The notes beneath the pieces were generated by a model. The model was not told where the DNA came from and ran no database searches. It saw only the letters and a list, made by a program, of their open reading frames with translations. The position numbers were made by a program, and so were the translations under genes. Shown in pieces: positions 8,674 to 18,148 of a stretch of DNA of 21,151 nt; position 1 is the first letter of the stretch, and each line of letters starts with the position of its first letter. Source of the stretch: Isoetes engelmannii (taxonomy: Eukaryota > Streptophyta > Lycopodiopsida > Isoetales > Isoetaceae); contig JAANSK020272158.1 in NCBI GenBank assembly GCA_011763485.2, forward strand, positions 1-21,151. The letters run 5' to 3'.

Positions 8674-8764
8674 AGCTAGGAAAGGAAACAAACATTATGA
8701 TTGCAGTGCATGGCAACTCCTTACAACAATTATCATGTACCTTGATAGACTCATGCCACAGGAG
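8674..8764 (+). pseudogene. Phosphoglycerate mutase (2,3-bisphosphoglycerate-dependent family) exon remnant, frameshifted
   Basis: The family interconverts 3- and 2-phosphoglycerate, or hydrolyses phosphate esters, through a histidine phosphatase fold. One frame reads PELGKETNIMIAVHGNSL, matching the conserved block around the second catalytic histidine (GKNVMIAAHGNSL in plant members). The match then resumes one frame over as IIMYLDRLMPQEV, the continuation expected in plant proteins. The join has five bases where six are expected, consistent with a 1-base deletion. The block is bordered by an acceptor-like ttccag and a donor-like GAG|GTATGA, so it looks like one exon from an intron-bearing gene rather than a retrocopy. 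I could not find the exon with the RHGES motif upstream or the C-terminal STGIP exon downstream, so it is a fragment. The family call is from memory of the motif. Confidence 0.7.
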
Positions 8765-9102
8765 GTATGAATTATTTCTTGGTTGTTTGGTCATAGCTCA
8801 GATTTTTCTCATGAGCATATTTTGTTGCAAGTTATTAATTGGTATTTTACTTCCTTAGCAAGCAAGATCCTATAAACTTATTCTAATTTTGCATATGTCT
8901 ACGATAAGGGCATTCTATTTCTCTTGGCATGTCTTGTCTTGAGCAGGCTCATGGTAATTAATATCCATAGATGTTTTTATTATTGGCGGGCTGATTTGAG
9001 AATGCTCCCATGGAGCCAATGCAATAATAAAGTCTTTGATTGTGCACATTAAATGTTGTTTTTCTTTACCAATCCCATTTGTACTAGAATGTTTTCCATG
9101 TT
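8765..9102. other. Intergenic, nothing recognised
   Basis: No continuation of the phosphoglycerate mutase reading frame and no other gene-like signal can be seen before the large palindrome. Confidence 0.45.
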
Positions 9103-9572
9103 GCAATGTTTGACATTTGGCCTCGAAGGGGCCACCGAAAAAATTCCGTACAACATTCGTACTCATATCGTACACAAACCTCACACATGGAACTATTGAA
9201 AGGGGCATTTATCATATTTAAAAATTGAATCATTGAATAAAACTCCTTAGACCCCCCAGTTGTTAATGCTGATATTCGCGCAGGGCATCTAGCGGTTGGC
9301 GAGGACTCACACTAAGAAACGAGCCGCGCTTATTGATGGCCAAGGTTGCCCGAAATTGATATCTAACGGTCCAAACTAACCATTGGACGCCCAACGCTAA
9401 TATCAGCATTAACAACTGGGGGATCTGAAGGGTTTTATTCAATGGTTCAATTTTTAAATATGATAAATGACCCTTTCAATAGTTCCATGTGTGAGGTTTG
9501 TGTACGATATTAGTATGAATGTTGTACAGAATTTTTTCGGCGGCACCTTCGGGGCCGAATGTCAGACATTGC
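9103..9572. mobile_element. Long palindromic element (MITE-like fold-back)
   Basis: Arms of about 184 bases, 9103-9286 and 9389-9572, are inverted copies with only scattered mismatches. Weaker pairing reaches about 9298 and 9377, leaving roughly 80-100 bases unpaired. Shared blocks include gcaatgt(t/c)tgacatt(t/c)gg at the tips, ccgaaaaaattc, tcgtacacaaacctcacaca and cagttgttaatgctgatatt. The unpaired centre includes atatctaacggtccaaacta, wording frequent in plant MITEs. There is no coding capacity. No clear target duplication flanks 9103 or 9572, so the superfamily is open. If transcribed it would form a long double-stranded hairpin. Confidence 0.85.
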
Positions 9573-9729
9573 CTAATAACATAAAATATAATGGGTGCCC
9601 TTAATTTTTTACTCTGTTCTGCATTTTAAAAGATGGTTGCCGCTTCATTTCTAGATGTTTTGCTATTTTGGGCCCAAGGCCATTGTACTATATATACTAT
9701 AATCATAGGCCTAGATGCGAGCTACAAAT

Positions 9730-10065
9730 TATGCTTGCTAGCATTCGTGCTAGATGCTAGAATGAGTTAAGTGTGACTAGCTTTGCTAGCTTATAATGGA
9801 TACAACGCGTCTTGCTTGCTAGCTTGTAGTGAGTAAATTGTGACTAGCTTGCTATCCTAACATCGGTACAATGCATCTTGCTTGCTAGTTTGGTATGAGT
9901 TGAATGGTGAAAAGCTTGCTAACTAAAGATGAACCTAAAATGTAGCATGCTTGCTAGCTTAAAATAAGTAAGATTTGATTTTACTAGTTAGCTTGAAGTT
10001 AGTAAAAAATGGGTCATTCTTGCTAGCTTAAGGTTAATCAAGCGAGTCATGCTTGCTAGCTCAAA
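9730..10065 (+). repeat. Minisatellite of ~35 bp with core gcttgctagctt
   Basis: The core or a close variant occurs about ten times (near 9733, 9781, 9814, 9849, 9884, 9913, 9949, 9985, 10020, 10050), with spacing of 29-48 and mostly 33-36 bases. Sequence between cores is diverged. The core contains the palindromes gctagc (NheI-like) and ctag. The array ends within about 20 bases of the LINE remnant. Confidence 0.8.
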
Positions 10066-10081
10066 ATTATCAAAATAGCTT

Positions 10082-11516
10082 GAATTGGTCAAATTAATAA
10101 ATTGGTGCTTAATCGAGGATTGCGAAGGAACATTTCTTGGTGGGATACTGCAAAACTCTCTATGTCTGGAAGGGTAACAGTTGCTAAGCATGACTTAAGC
10201 AACACACATGTCTATATGGCTTCTGCCATTCTTGCTTCCCAATCAAAATTTAAGGAGATTGTGGGTGTTATCAGAAACTTTATTTGGGGTGGAAATGAAG
10301 CAGGGCTGTGGTAAATGTTGCATGGTCTAAGTGTATAAAATTTAAATCTGCTGGAGGTTTGGGCATGACAGATTTCCATCTGCAGAGTAAGGTCATGATC
10401 TCAAAATTCATCTGCAGGCATCTCGTGGGTAAGGACGCTTCTCCTGGATTACGACTTATTGCGCAGGCCTTCACCCATTGTATTCCTTTTGGTAAAAGTC
10501 ACGCTTAAACATGTTTTTCCATGGAGTTTATTCTATGAGTTGTTGCGTTATCATAATGCTTCTCCATTAAGGGATTGTTAGACTCCTGGCATACAGTCAA
10601 AACATTATTTCACATCAATCCAACCACTTGCGCTCAGTTGGATGCACCTTGTTGGTGGATCCCCTTGGCAAATGATGCACCGCTTTGCTCTATAGTGCAT
10701 CCGTTGACTCAAAGACATTGGAAAATGGTTGGGATCTTAATAAATTGCAGCGTGGTATGACTCATGCCAGCTGATGACATGGGCTTTTCAGTTAAAATTT
10801 TTATTGGGACGATGGGATAGAGCTCTTTGGCAAAAAGTAGTGGACTATCTACCGTCTATTCTGCCACACCAAGAAGATATCCTGGTATAGGTTTGTCATG
10901 AGGAGGTTAAGGAGTGCAAACTTGTGAATTTTATGTATAAGATGTTGCTTCATACTGATGTTCCTTCCTCCTAATGCTAAGTGGCCCCTTCAACTCCTTC
11001 ATCCTCAATGGCAGTAGATGTGGTCTTGGGCACGGGATAAGCTACTTCATCCTAAAGTGGCAGTGCTTTGGTGGTAGATTCTTCATTGATGTCTTCGGGT
11101 TAACGTGCTTGTCCACAAGTTTAACCCTAGAATATCATATCAGTGTCCTGTATGCAAGCGTGGATCTGAGACCGTTAAGCATTGCTTTTTCATGTGTGAC
11201 CACCTTACTTGTATGGGATTGGTTGTTCTCCCTTTTTCATGTTTCACTAATAAGTCAACAAGTGCTTTTGACAATTTACCCAAGTACCTGGACGGAGTTA
11301 CAAAGCCAGACTTTTCATCTCGCTGCAAGATGGTTGCTTTGGACTATCTGGAAAAGACGCAGACTAGTAATCTTCAAAGGTTTGGATGTGGCAGATAATC
11401 GTGTTCTCCAAGAAGCTCAAGGTCACATTGCTAAGTCATATCATTGTTCTTCACTTGCCCCTCGTAAGAGGCGATTAATCTTTGAGGAGTACTTGGATGT
11501 GCACTCTTATGCTTAG
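10082..11516 (+). pseudogene. Decayed LINE (non-LTR retrotransposon) ORF2, 3' half
   Basis: Conceptual pieces in different frames match plant LINE ORF2 C-terminal parts in the right order. First comes the thumb-side segment SWWDTAKLSMSGRVTVAKH (about 10120-10190), then VIRNFIWGG and VNVAWSKC...GGLGM (10260-10370). A zinc-binding zf-RVT segment follows, with QCPVCKRGSETVKHCFF and a later CDH (about 11135-11205). The C-terminal WLLWTIWKRRRLVIFKG tail ends at a TAG at 11516. At least one frameshift near 10305 and many stops between 10508 and 11090 make it non-functional. The catalytic palm (YADD region) and the endonuclease lie outside the fragment, so it is 5' truncated, as is usual for LINEs. 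The same family appears twice at 16848-17495. No poly-A tail was found at 11517. Confidence 0.85.
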
Positions 11517-11578
11517 GCAGGTTGCTTCACTCAGTGGGTCTTCATTAATAGAGAACTGAAAAACTGACTGGAATGTAC

Positions 11579-11640
11579 AGAAGAAAATCATGAATCTCCA
11601 ATGAGAATTGAGAAGAAAATATAATTTCCAATGAGAATTG
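11579..11640 (+). repeat. Two-copy 30-32-bp tandem repeat
   Basis: Units agaagaaaat...tccaatgagaattg at 11579-11610 and 11611-11640. It sits 60 bases after the LINE stop, so it may be part of the LINE 3' UTR. Confidence 0.8.
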
Positions 11641-12784
11641 CTTCAATTCCAAGAGCAAACATGTGAGATGTCATGGTATTATATTGCTTGTCTTTTTTCT
11701 CTGGCGTCTTTAACCTTTGGTAAAACTTTGGTATTATCAATCCAATATCCATGGACCTGACACTTGAACGAATCATCAATATCATTTGATCTTGGCTTCC
11801 TTCCTGTCAAGGCCCACATGTTTGCTTTGTTTAATGATATGATCTTCCTTCTTCCATGCAAGGTTGAATAAATATCTTGATTATGTCTTTAGCAAATTTG
11901 AAGAAACAGCCTTGTTTATATCTACAATTATTAATAATAGTGGCTGTTGTGTCAAGAGCCTCTCTCCACGTGATGAAATGCACGGTCCTAGTCGAATCTG
12001 ACATAGACAAGGGTGACAAAGGCCTACCCCCCATCTAGGTAGCTTGTTGTTGGGTAGCCATCTTGTCACCCTTCTCCATGTCAAACAGGGATAGAACTTG
12101 CATTGCATAAGAGGATAGAGGCCAGACCCTATAAGAGAGAACCCAAAAAAGTTTTTTAGGTAGCAATTGCACTCCTCTAAGATGTCATACACTAATGCTC
12201 CCCTCTTGGAGCTCGGTCCCCTATCTGACTGTTGAATCTCCTATTCATAGACTATGCTACGAGCAGGTCCAGAAGAAATCTAAGATCGGTCCAGGAACTT
12301 ATCAAACCGCGATGTGTCCTGCGGATTACAGGATAAAAACCCAAATGTACTATCCTTTGAGTAGCAGTATGAGCACTTTGAAATGGTGATTCGACTTCAC
12401 CAAGTTGTCCAGAATGACAAAATTACCTTAGGGATCAAATTGCACGCCATCTTTGCCAAAAAGAGAACATGAACACCCTACCTAGCAATTTTTGATAGAC
12501 ACCACCTACACCAACTGACTACGAGTATGTTTGGAATTGGCTCCGTTGGCACTTCTTGGCCAATAAGTTGCCTTCTACCCACGAGACTTGGTCCACAGGG
12601 TAGTGTCAATATTCTAAGGCAATTGGCAGTTCCGGAGAAGAGAACTTGCTTGTCTATTGCTAGGGCCTTTAGGAGAGGACTTTTGGGGCAAGGTGCTTCC
12701 GTGGGAGTTTAAGGATCTGTCTTCTGGCTTCAAGAACCTTCCTCTACGTGATGACAAGATGCAAGATTCTAGTTGAATCTGGTT
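11641..12784. other. Unassigned repeat-like sequence
   Basis: Several short open frames exist on both strands, none with a recognisable domain. A ~45-base segment at 11958-12001 (ctccacgtgatgaaatgca) resembles 12734-12781 (ctctacgtgatgacaagatg) in direct orientation, which hints at old duplicated or retroelement sequence. Confidence 0.35.
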
Positions 12785-13240
12785 AGGATATGGCCTCTGA
12801 AGCGTAAATCCTGTGAGTTGCTAGATTCTTCAATGGTTTATGTTTTGGAGGACGAGTTTTGGTTGCTAGAACTGAGGAATGACCGAGAAATCGTAGTGGA
12901 AAATCCAAAGCAACAGCAATTTACGAAATCAAATTTGGATATACCCTCTTCCCAATCTATCATTTAGAATTTGCAAGAAGTTATTGCAGTAAACTATTGA
13001 AAACAATTCGAGATAGCCCGTAGATCCGAACTCTAGTTTTTCAATGGCCATGGCTATATATGCATATCTAGAGATGGTGCACTATGTTATTCATGCAAGC
13101 AACCACATCTTAGCCTCCGAAACATAAATATTGTGAGTTAAAGGTTCTTGTAGAATTTTGGAGGTCAAATTTTGGTGGTTTGAACTAAGGACCTGGCCGA
13201 GAAGTCGCAATGTGCGGATTCCTTCTCCACTTTACGCATA
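12785..13240 (+). repeat. Diverged direct repeat, ~320-bp offset
   Basis: 12785-12925 and 13106-13240 align loosely: both read gcctc(t/c)gaa..taaat..tgtgagtt, then ttttggagg, ttttggt, gaactgagga-like text, ccgagaa(a/g)tcg and finally tttacg. They may be parts of an old LTR retrotransposon leader. The phrase catcattggaaagctc at about 13410 is of a kind often met in plant LTR elements, but no LTR ends or primer-binding site are visible. Confidence 0.45.
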
Positions 13241-13988
13241 TGATCTGGCCTGCTTGACCATTTTTTGAAACAAATGTAATCAGCATTGTGTATATCTGGA
13301 GCAAACAATTCAGTTGTGATACAAAAATTGTCGAAACCCCCATCAAATCCAGTCAGAAATTAGTTGTTTGAGACCCTTAAAACCTCACCAAAACATATCA
13401 CGCTATACATCATTGGAAAGCTCTTTTAGAAGGCTTCCCAGTGGAACACATTTTGTCTAAATTTAAGACTTCATTGAAAGAGAGAATATTCATTGAGAGA
13501 GAAAGATCAATTACATGACCATAGAATTATATATAGCCACGTACACTCCTAGGACATGCCCGTGGTTCACCAGATAGGAATGCCATATCGGTAAGAAAAG
13601 AGTGTGTTGTCCAAAATCGAGGAAGACTATATGGGCGCCGTAGATCTAGCAGAGCAGAACACAACCGAGGAAAAAATGGTTGAAATTATCTTGTCCTATA
13701 TGTATGTTTATATCTAAGAATACCACATGTAGGAAAATGCTACATAAAAGAAGAAGAAGAATAAGAGTTTTTAACGTCATGCCACTAGGCAGCATCTAAC
13801 TGGACACGTGACCACACACCACAATACATTGCTCGGTTAGGCTCTGCCCCCCACCACTTTACATTGCGTCTGTGGATTTTTAAAGCCCAATAGTTCAGAG
13901 TGCGACTCTAGACAACCTCGAATTCGGGACCTCATATTGCTAGGCATTTTGCAAAATCATTTTTGTTAAAGCGGGCATTTGCAAAATC
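13241..13988. other. Intergenic, probable retroelement remnant
   Basis: No coding region recognised. An AGA-rich run (agaagaagaagaataag) lies near 13749. The rest is unassigned. Confidence 0.35.
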
Positions 13989-14015
13989 TTTTTTTTTTTT
14001 TTTTTTTTTTTTTTT
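13989..14015 (-). repeat. 27-base poly-T tract (possible retroposon tail)
   Basis: An uninterrupted run of 27 T. Read on the minus strand it is a poly-A tract, as left by a retroposed transcript whose body would lie at higher coordinates. The motif gcaaaatc lies just left of it and gcaaaatcat again near 13949, but a target duplication on the far side could not be identified. Simple slippage growth is an alternative. Confidence 0.5.
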
Positions 14016-14350
14016 GCTCAACTTGTCCTTATGTGCCATATAGATCGCATTTGATCAGGAAATAATAAATTGATATCGATTTGGTTCTGGTACATGGCAT
14101 ACAAGTTCTTGCTTTCATAACACAGATAGTCCAATTGATTCTATCACAAATTCTAACCATGTACTACGGCTTCCCACAATTTTTATTATAAAATGAGTAG
14201 AATTCCAAGTTATTGATGCCTTCTTGTAGTGTCTTCCAAATCTTGATTCCCAATTTTGGGGAGTTGAGTTGCTTACCTTGTATAATAATCTGCTATGCAA
14301 TTCACCAACTATTAAATTGGTATTAGGGTGTGACAACTCCCTTGAAATAT
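14016..14350. other. Body of a possible minus-strand retroposon, unrecognised
   Basis: A 117-codon frame is open on the minus strand (14115-14468), but its text is low-complexity at the N-terminus, where it translates the tandem repeat (HGFEFFVGFC twice), and it shows no domain. I do not call it a gene. Confidence 0.3.
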
Positions 14351-14441
14351 GCAGAAGAACACAAAAACCCATAAAAAATTCAAACCCATGACAGAAGAAG
14401 ATAGCATGAATACAAAAACCGACAAAAAATTCAAACCCATT
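14351..14441 (+). repeat. Two-copy ~40-51-bp tandem repeat
   Basis: Units gcagaagaac... and acagaagaag..., both running into acaaaaacc..aaaaaattcaaacccat, at 14351-14390 and 14391-14441. The second unit has an ~11-base insertion. Confidence 0.75.
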
Positions 14442-14473
14442 ATGTTCGAAATTGCTTACAAAATACAAGCTAC

Positions 14474-14507
14474 AAGAAAAGAAAAGAAAAGAAACAACAA
14501 CAACAAT
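14474..14507 (+). repeat. (AAAAG)n and (CAA)n simple repeat
   Basis: Four aaaag-type units run directly into four caa units. An A-rich tract follows within ten bases. Confidence 0.85.
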
Positions 14508-14531
14508 ATCTAAAAAAAAAAAAACGAAAAT

Positions 14532-14671
14532 ATTTGTTTTGGTGTGTTATGGGGGATGTGTTTCCTTCAATGGTTCACATGACATCTTTAGCATGTCAAC
14601 CCTTTTTGACCTTTTTATTTATTTTTTCAAATAAAAAACAACTTCTCCCATAGCACACCAAAAACAAAAAC
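14532..14671. repeat. Imperfect inverted repeat, ~140 bp
   Basis: Arms 14532-14563 (atttgttttggtgtgttatg...) and 14640-14671 (...catagcacaccaaaaacaaa) are inverted copies with a few mismatches. Between them 14579-14598 is a smaller hairpin (tgacat, loop ctttagc, atgtca). It looks like a small MITE or a decayed fold-back. No target duplication was found. Confidence 0.6.
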
Positions 14672-14990
14672 TTGTAAAAACTTCAAAAAACTTCATTATG
14701 GATATTTGACAATTTCATCAATAGAGGTTTTCCACATCTATAGTACAAGTGTTTATAAACTTAAGGGGTCTTTGAATTGTAGATAAAAATGGAAAATAAT
14801 CAAATGCTAATTCATTAGATTCGTAACAAAATGCTCTCTTTACCTGCATCTTTGACCCTTCTAATATGTTGAGAAGTAAGTTAACTTAAATAAATAAGTT
14901 TTAGCATAGCACATTTTCGTTTCTACATTTTTTTATGATGTGTCATTTTCCATTGGAAAGCGGAGCAATAAGGAATAAAAGTTAGAAAAA
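14672..14990. other. Intergenic, nothing recognised
   Basis: AT-rich, no supported feature. Confidence 0.45.
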
Positions 14991-15050
14991 GCAAAAGGAT
15001 GATTGCCACAAGCCAAACAAGCGAAAGGATGACTGCCACAAGCCAAACAT
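14991..15050 (+). repeat. Two-copy 30-bp tandem repeat
   Basis: gcaaaaggatgattgccaca... (14991-15020) and gcgaaaggatgactgccaca... (15021-15050) have equal length and three differences. It sits 15 bases before the larger perfect duplication, so this spot is prone to local duplication. Confidence 0.95.
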
Positions 15051-15065
15051 TAGAGATTGTATCCA

Positions 15066-15265
15066 GCTTTGAACTGTGCAAAGAACACATCATTCACACT
15101 CTTTTATTTTAAAAAAGGTCAACTGATAAGCCCATTGGAATGTTGTAAATCATTGACTTTTTCACGCTTTGAACTGTGCAAAGAACACATCATTCACACT
15201 CTTTTATTTTAAAAAAGGTCAACTGATAAGCCCATTGGAATGTTGTAAATCATTGACTTTTTCAC
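15066..15265 (+). repeat. Perfect 100-bp tandem duplication
   Basis: 15066-15165 and 15166-15265 are identical over all 100 bases, both starting gctttgaactgtgcaaag and ending cattgactttttcac. Identity this high in non-coding DNA implies a recent event, or an assembly artefact. Confidence 0.97.
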
Positions 15266-16162
15266 TGCAGATACAATGGATCTTGCACACAAAACAAAAT
15301 GGAAAGGTCAACCCATCATTGTGCAAACTGCAATTGATGCAAGTATATCCTTAAGAAGTCTATTTACACTTTTTGTGGGAACTTTAACTATGTTAGGGAC
15401 CATTACGCATTTTCTCTTACAGATTGCCACGTTACACCTTATTCTTGGATGACAATGCATGGTACACTATCTCAACCACCCACCATTTAATCGACATTGC
15501 CTCAGTACGTACACCCTCTAGCATATACATTCTTCTCCAATTCATTATTAGGTATCTAATTTCAGATTCATTAAATATACAATTATCTTTGAAATATTAG
15601 TACATCCCATCGTGATGTAAAAAGCTATGAGATTCTGTAGAACATCATCTTATTTTATGTTATATGTCCTTGCATATTGACATAGCCTATGCCTTAAAAC
15701 CAATTTCTTTTTTGATGTATTCTCCACACTTTCCCCTTCCTTAGATAGACTTTGTGATCAACCACGTTCACTTTTGCCTTCCAATCTAGATAAGTCATGT
15801 CTTGGCATAAAAGTATAGCTGTCTTTATTACGTGGGAAACAATCAAGGTAAACCTGTGATCTCTAAGGTTTTAAACGGAATTTTTCTACAACTTGTTTTT
15901 TCAATGTTTTTTTATTCTTCACAAAATTTGTGTATTCTATAGATAGGGTTTGTGAAAACGTGTACACATTCTATAATAATGGGTTTGAGTTGCGAGGAAC
16001 AAGAAAGAAGGGGTATTCTATTTTAGGTCTGAGGATCCAGTAGCGATGGCACAAATAAGTGGGACTAGAGTGATGAAGATCGTAGCCGGAGTTTTGCAGG
16101 GCAGAGAGACCATTGGAGAGGTTCAAACTCAGTTTTGCAGGTCTTGGAGCTTTGCTTTCTTT
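15266..16162. other. Intergenic, nothing recognised
   Basis: AT-rich, with no domain-bearing frame on either strand and no clear repeat structure. Confidence 0.4.
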
Positions 16163-16303
16163 TTGTTCTTCTTTTGTTGCAATTTATCTACGAGTACATC
16201 CACATGAGTTATTCGTTTGACGTTTCTGTTCTTCCTTTATTTGCAATTTATCCACAGGACATCCACAAGTTTCTGTTCTTCATTTGCTGCAATTTATTGA
16301 GAA
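16163..16303 (+). repeat. Three imperfect copies of a ~35-bp unit
   Basis: ttgttcttcttttgttgcaa (16163), ctgttcttcctttatttgca (16226) and ctgttcttcatttgctgcaa (16273), each continuing tttat. Spacing is 63 and 47 bases, and the first two also share acatccac downstream. Confidence 0.65.
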
Positions 16304-16462
16304 GAGTTCAACAAAATACTCGTGTAGATGTAGAATTTGTAGAATTGTTGTGAGGCTTTGTATCCCTCCTTTATAGGGAATCTTGTTTTGTAATGTTTTT
16401 AAACTTACGATGGCAAGATGATGACATTGTCACGATTGTCTTCTGTGTTGTAATATGCATAG

Positions 16463-16499
16463 AAGTTGTGATGGCAAAGTGATGACGCAATCACAACTT
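16463..16499. other. Perfect 10-bp hairpin
   Basis: aagttgtgat (16463-16472) and atcacaactt (16490-16499) pair fully around a 17-base loop. The loop text gatggca..gatgac also occurs about 60 bases upstream (from 16409) without a pairing partner. The function is unknown. Confidence 0.5.
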
Positions 16500-16608
16500 T
16501 ATACACATATTGGACATTGTTGAACTTGAGACATTTGACTTATTAAACCGATATGATTTGGAACATTGTGTTTTTTGTGTATGTGAAAGGTCGATAGACT
16601 ACATGGTA

Positions 16609-16806
16609 TTATGTAAGCTTGGAGCATGATGTATGAAGCGAGATGCAGTGACTGTGAGCAACTAGCTCCTCAGGTATAATTTCAATCTTTCAACTCATTG
16701 GATATACTTGGATTCGATTCCCAAGGAGTAACAATTGTCTATGTTTTACATTTACTTCAGTTTTATGATGAGGAAGCATAGAGGTTCAAATCCCCTTTGC
16801 TTATAC
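16609..16806 (+). repeat. tRNA-like dispersed repeat, copy B
   Basis: Second copy of the repeat at 133-331. The first T-arm-like hairpin is 16708-16724 and has the canonical T-loop TTCGATT. The presumed acceptor strands 16663-16669 (TAGCTCC) and 16725-16731 (GGAGTAA) pair at six of seven positions, counting one G-T, across the same 69-base span. The second arm is 16780-16796 with loop TTCAAAT. Copy B keeps the better T-loop and copy A the better 3' acceptor strand, so both seem to descend from a tRNA-like ancestor. It ends about 40 bases before LINE sequence begins. Confidence 0.6.
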
Positions 16807-16847
16807 TAGAAGAGAGAGGGTCCGCCATCCGCCATGGCGCCCCTGAG

Positions 16848-17216
16848 AGTAAGATGCAGGAGTTGGATAAGATTGTTCGCAACTTTGTCTGGGGTGGGGA
16901 TTCTGAAGGAGTGGTGGTAAAGGTGGCCTGGTGGAAGTGCCTTCGCCCTCGGGAGGATGGGGGCTTGGCTATTTTAGATTTGGCTTTGTATAGTAAGGTG
17001 CTGATCTCCAAGTTTGTCTGGAGTATCCTTCACGAGGAGGTTTCTTCTCCCGATGCTGCGTTGCTTATGCAGCACTTTGGTGGCTGTGTTGCCTTTGAGA
17101 AGCCGCATGTTGTAGTGAAGTTGCCTTGGGCCTTGCTATATGGTCTCAAACTTTTCCGCATGCATCCCCTTTTCTTAAAGGTGTTGCGCGCTTGGGACCA
17201 TGTTCGAGTACTTTTT
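16848..17216 (+). pseudogene. LINE ORF2 fragment, forward copy of a head-to-head pair
   Basis: The open frame reads SKMQELDKIVRNFVWGG, then VVKVAWWKC, DGGLAILDLALYSKVLISKF and LPWALLYGLK. It parallels the segment of the 10082-11516 LINE that reads VIRNFIWGG, VNVAWSKC, GGLGM and KVMISKF, so it is the same family. Both ends are truncated. The frame stays open throughout, so this copy is younger or less decayed than the first LINE. From 16976 on it is mirrored by the inverted copy at 17247-17495. Confidence 0.8.
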
Positions 17217-17246
17217 CAGTTGGATTATGCTGCAGTGTACCATCAC

Positions 17247-17495
17247 AAAAGAGCGCGCGCACATGCTCCCAAGCCCGCAACACCCCCGTGAGAAAAGGGG
17301 ATGCGTGTGGGAAAGGCCTGAGACCGTAAAATAGCGCCCAAGGCAACTCCACAGGAACAGTCGGCTTTCCAAATGCCACAAAATGGCGAAGAGACTGCAA
17401 CAGCAAAGCTGCACCAGGAGACGATGCCCCCTCCAGCAGAATACTCCAAACAAAACTTGGAGACCAACACCTTACTATGCAAGGCCAAATCCAAT
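17247..17495 (-). pseudogene. LINE ORF2 fragment, inverted copy of a head-to-head pair
   Basis: On the minus strand it reads DLALHSKVLVSKF, then, after frame changes, ELPWALFYGLRPFPHASPF and LRAWEHVRALF, matching the plus-strand partner block by block. With 16976-17216 it forms a palindrome with a spacer of about 30 bases (17217-17246). The two arms differ at many positions, so they are separate copies of one family or an old duplication, not a fresh fold-back. Confidence 0.8.
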
Positions 17496-17880
17496 CAATG
17501 TGAATATCACCGCTTTTGTCAATTGCAATGTCATGTTTTGATCATTATTGTTGGAAATTGCAACATATAGTGTCACTTAGTAGGTCATTATTACATGAAA
17601 TTTGCACGGTGGCCTTCTCCGCAACCAAATAAGCAAATGCATATAAAATCTTTATAGTCAAGCCAAATTAAAAATACATATTGTAACCTTAATAGCCAAA
17701 GGCCTTAATTTTGTTACTTTGGTTCTTTTGGCAACAATTTTGTTAAGTTGGTTTAGGTTAACAAATGAAAATGCCAGTGATTTGAGCATTTTTTAATAAT
17801 AAATCGTAGTAGTGATCTTTAACAATCCTCAGCACAACCTAGTTTTAAGGGAAAAAAAAAGGAGGGAATTTTCTTGCCCT
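17496..17880. other. Intergenic, nothing recognised
   Basis: AT-rich, with no gene-like frame. Confidence 0.4.
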
Positions 17881-17940
17881 TTTCCACAAACAAAAATTCC
17901 TTGATTTACCTCTCTTTCACAAACAAACGATTCCTTGATC
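17881..17940 (+). repeat. Two-copy ~34-bp tandem repeat
   Basis: tttccacaaacaaaaattcc ttgat (from 17881) and tttcacaaacaaacgattcc ttgat (from 17915) with four or so differences. Confidence 0.75.
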
Positions 17941-18092
17941 CTTGAATTCAGAAAGAGATGTAAACATTATAGTATATAAATCTGAACCTTGGCAACATGT
18001 ATGCTGCCTTATGGAGGAAAAAGGACTTTTTGTCAGAAAAGGTTGAAGTACGTATCTTCCTTTCAAGTATATGACTGCAAACGGTCTGGAAA

Positions 18093-18148
18093 TGCTGCTT
18101 CTGGTGAAATAGCTTCAAACTGCTGCTTCTGGGGAAACAACTTCAAAC
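18093..18148 (+). repeat. Two-copy 28-bp tandem repeat
   Basis: tgctgcttctggtgaaatag... (18093-18120) and tgctgcttctggggaaacaa... (18121-18148), both ending cttcaaac. A further short repeat, tgtatctttatggcct, recurs nearby at about 18197 and 18243. Confidence 0.85.

Noticed and set aside
10974-11516. A single 180-residue protein from the first Met of this frame
   Set aside because: Only the last ~70 residues match LINE text. The earlier part is out of frame with the real LINE sequence, so it is not a separate gene.
11831-12192. Minus-strand frames downstream of the LINE
   Set aside because: They overlap in different phases with no recognisable motif.
14115-14468. 117-codon minus-strand frame
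   Set aside because: The N-terminal part translates a tandem repeat and the rest shows no domain or splice context.
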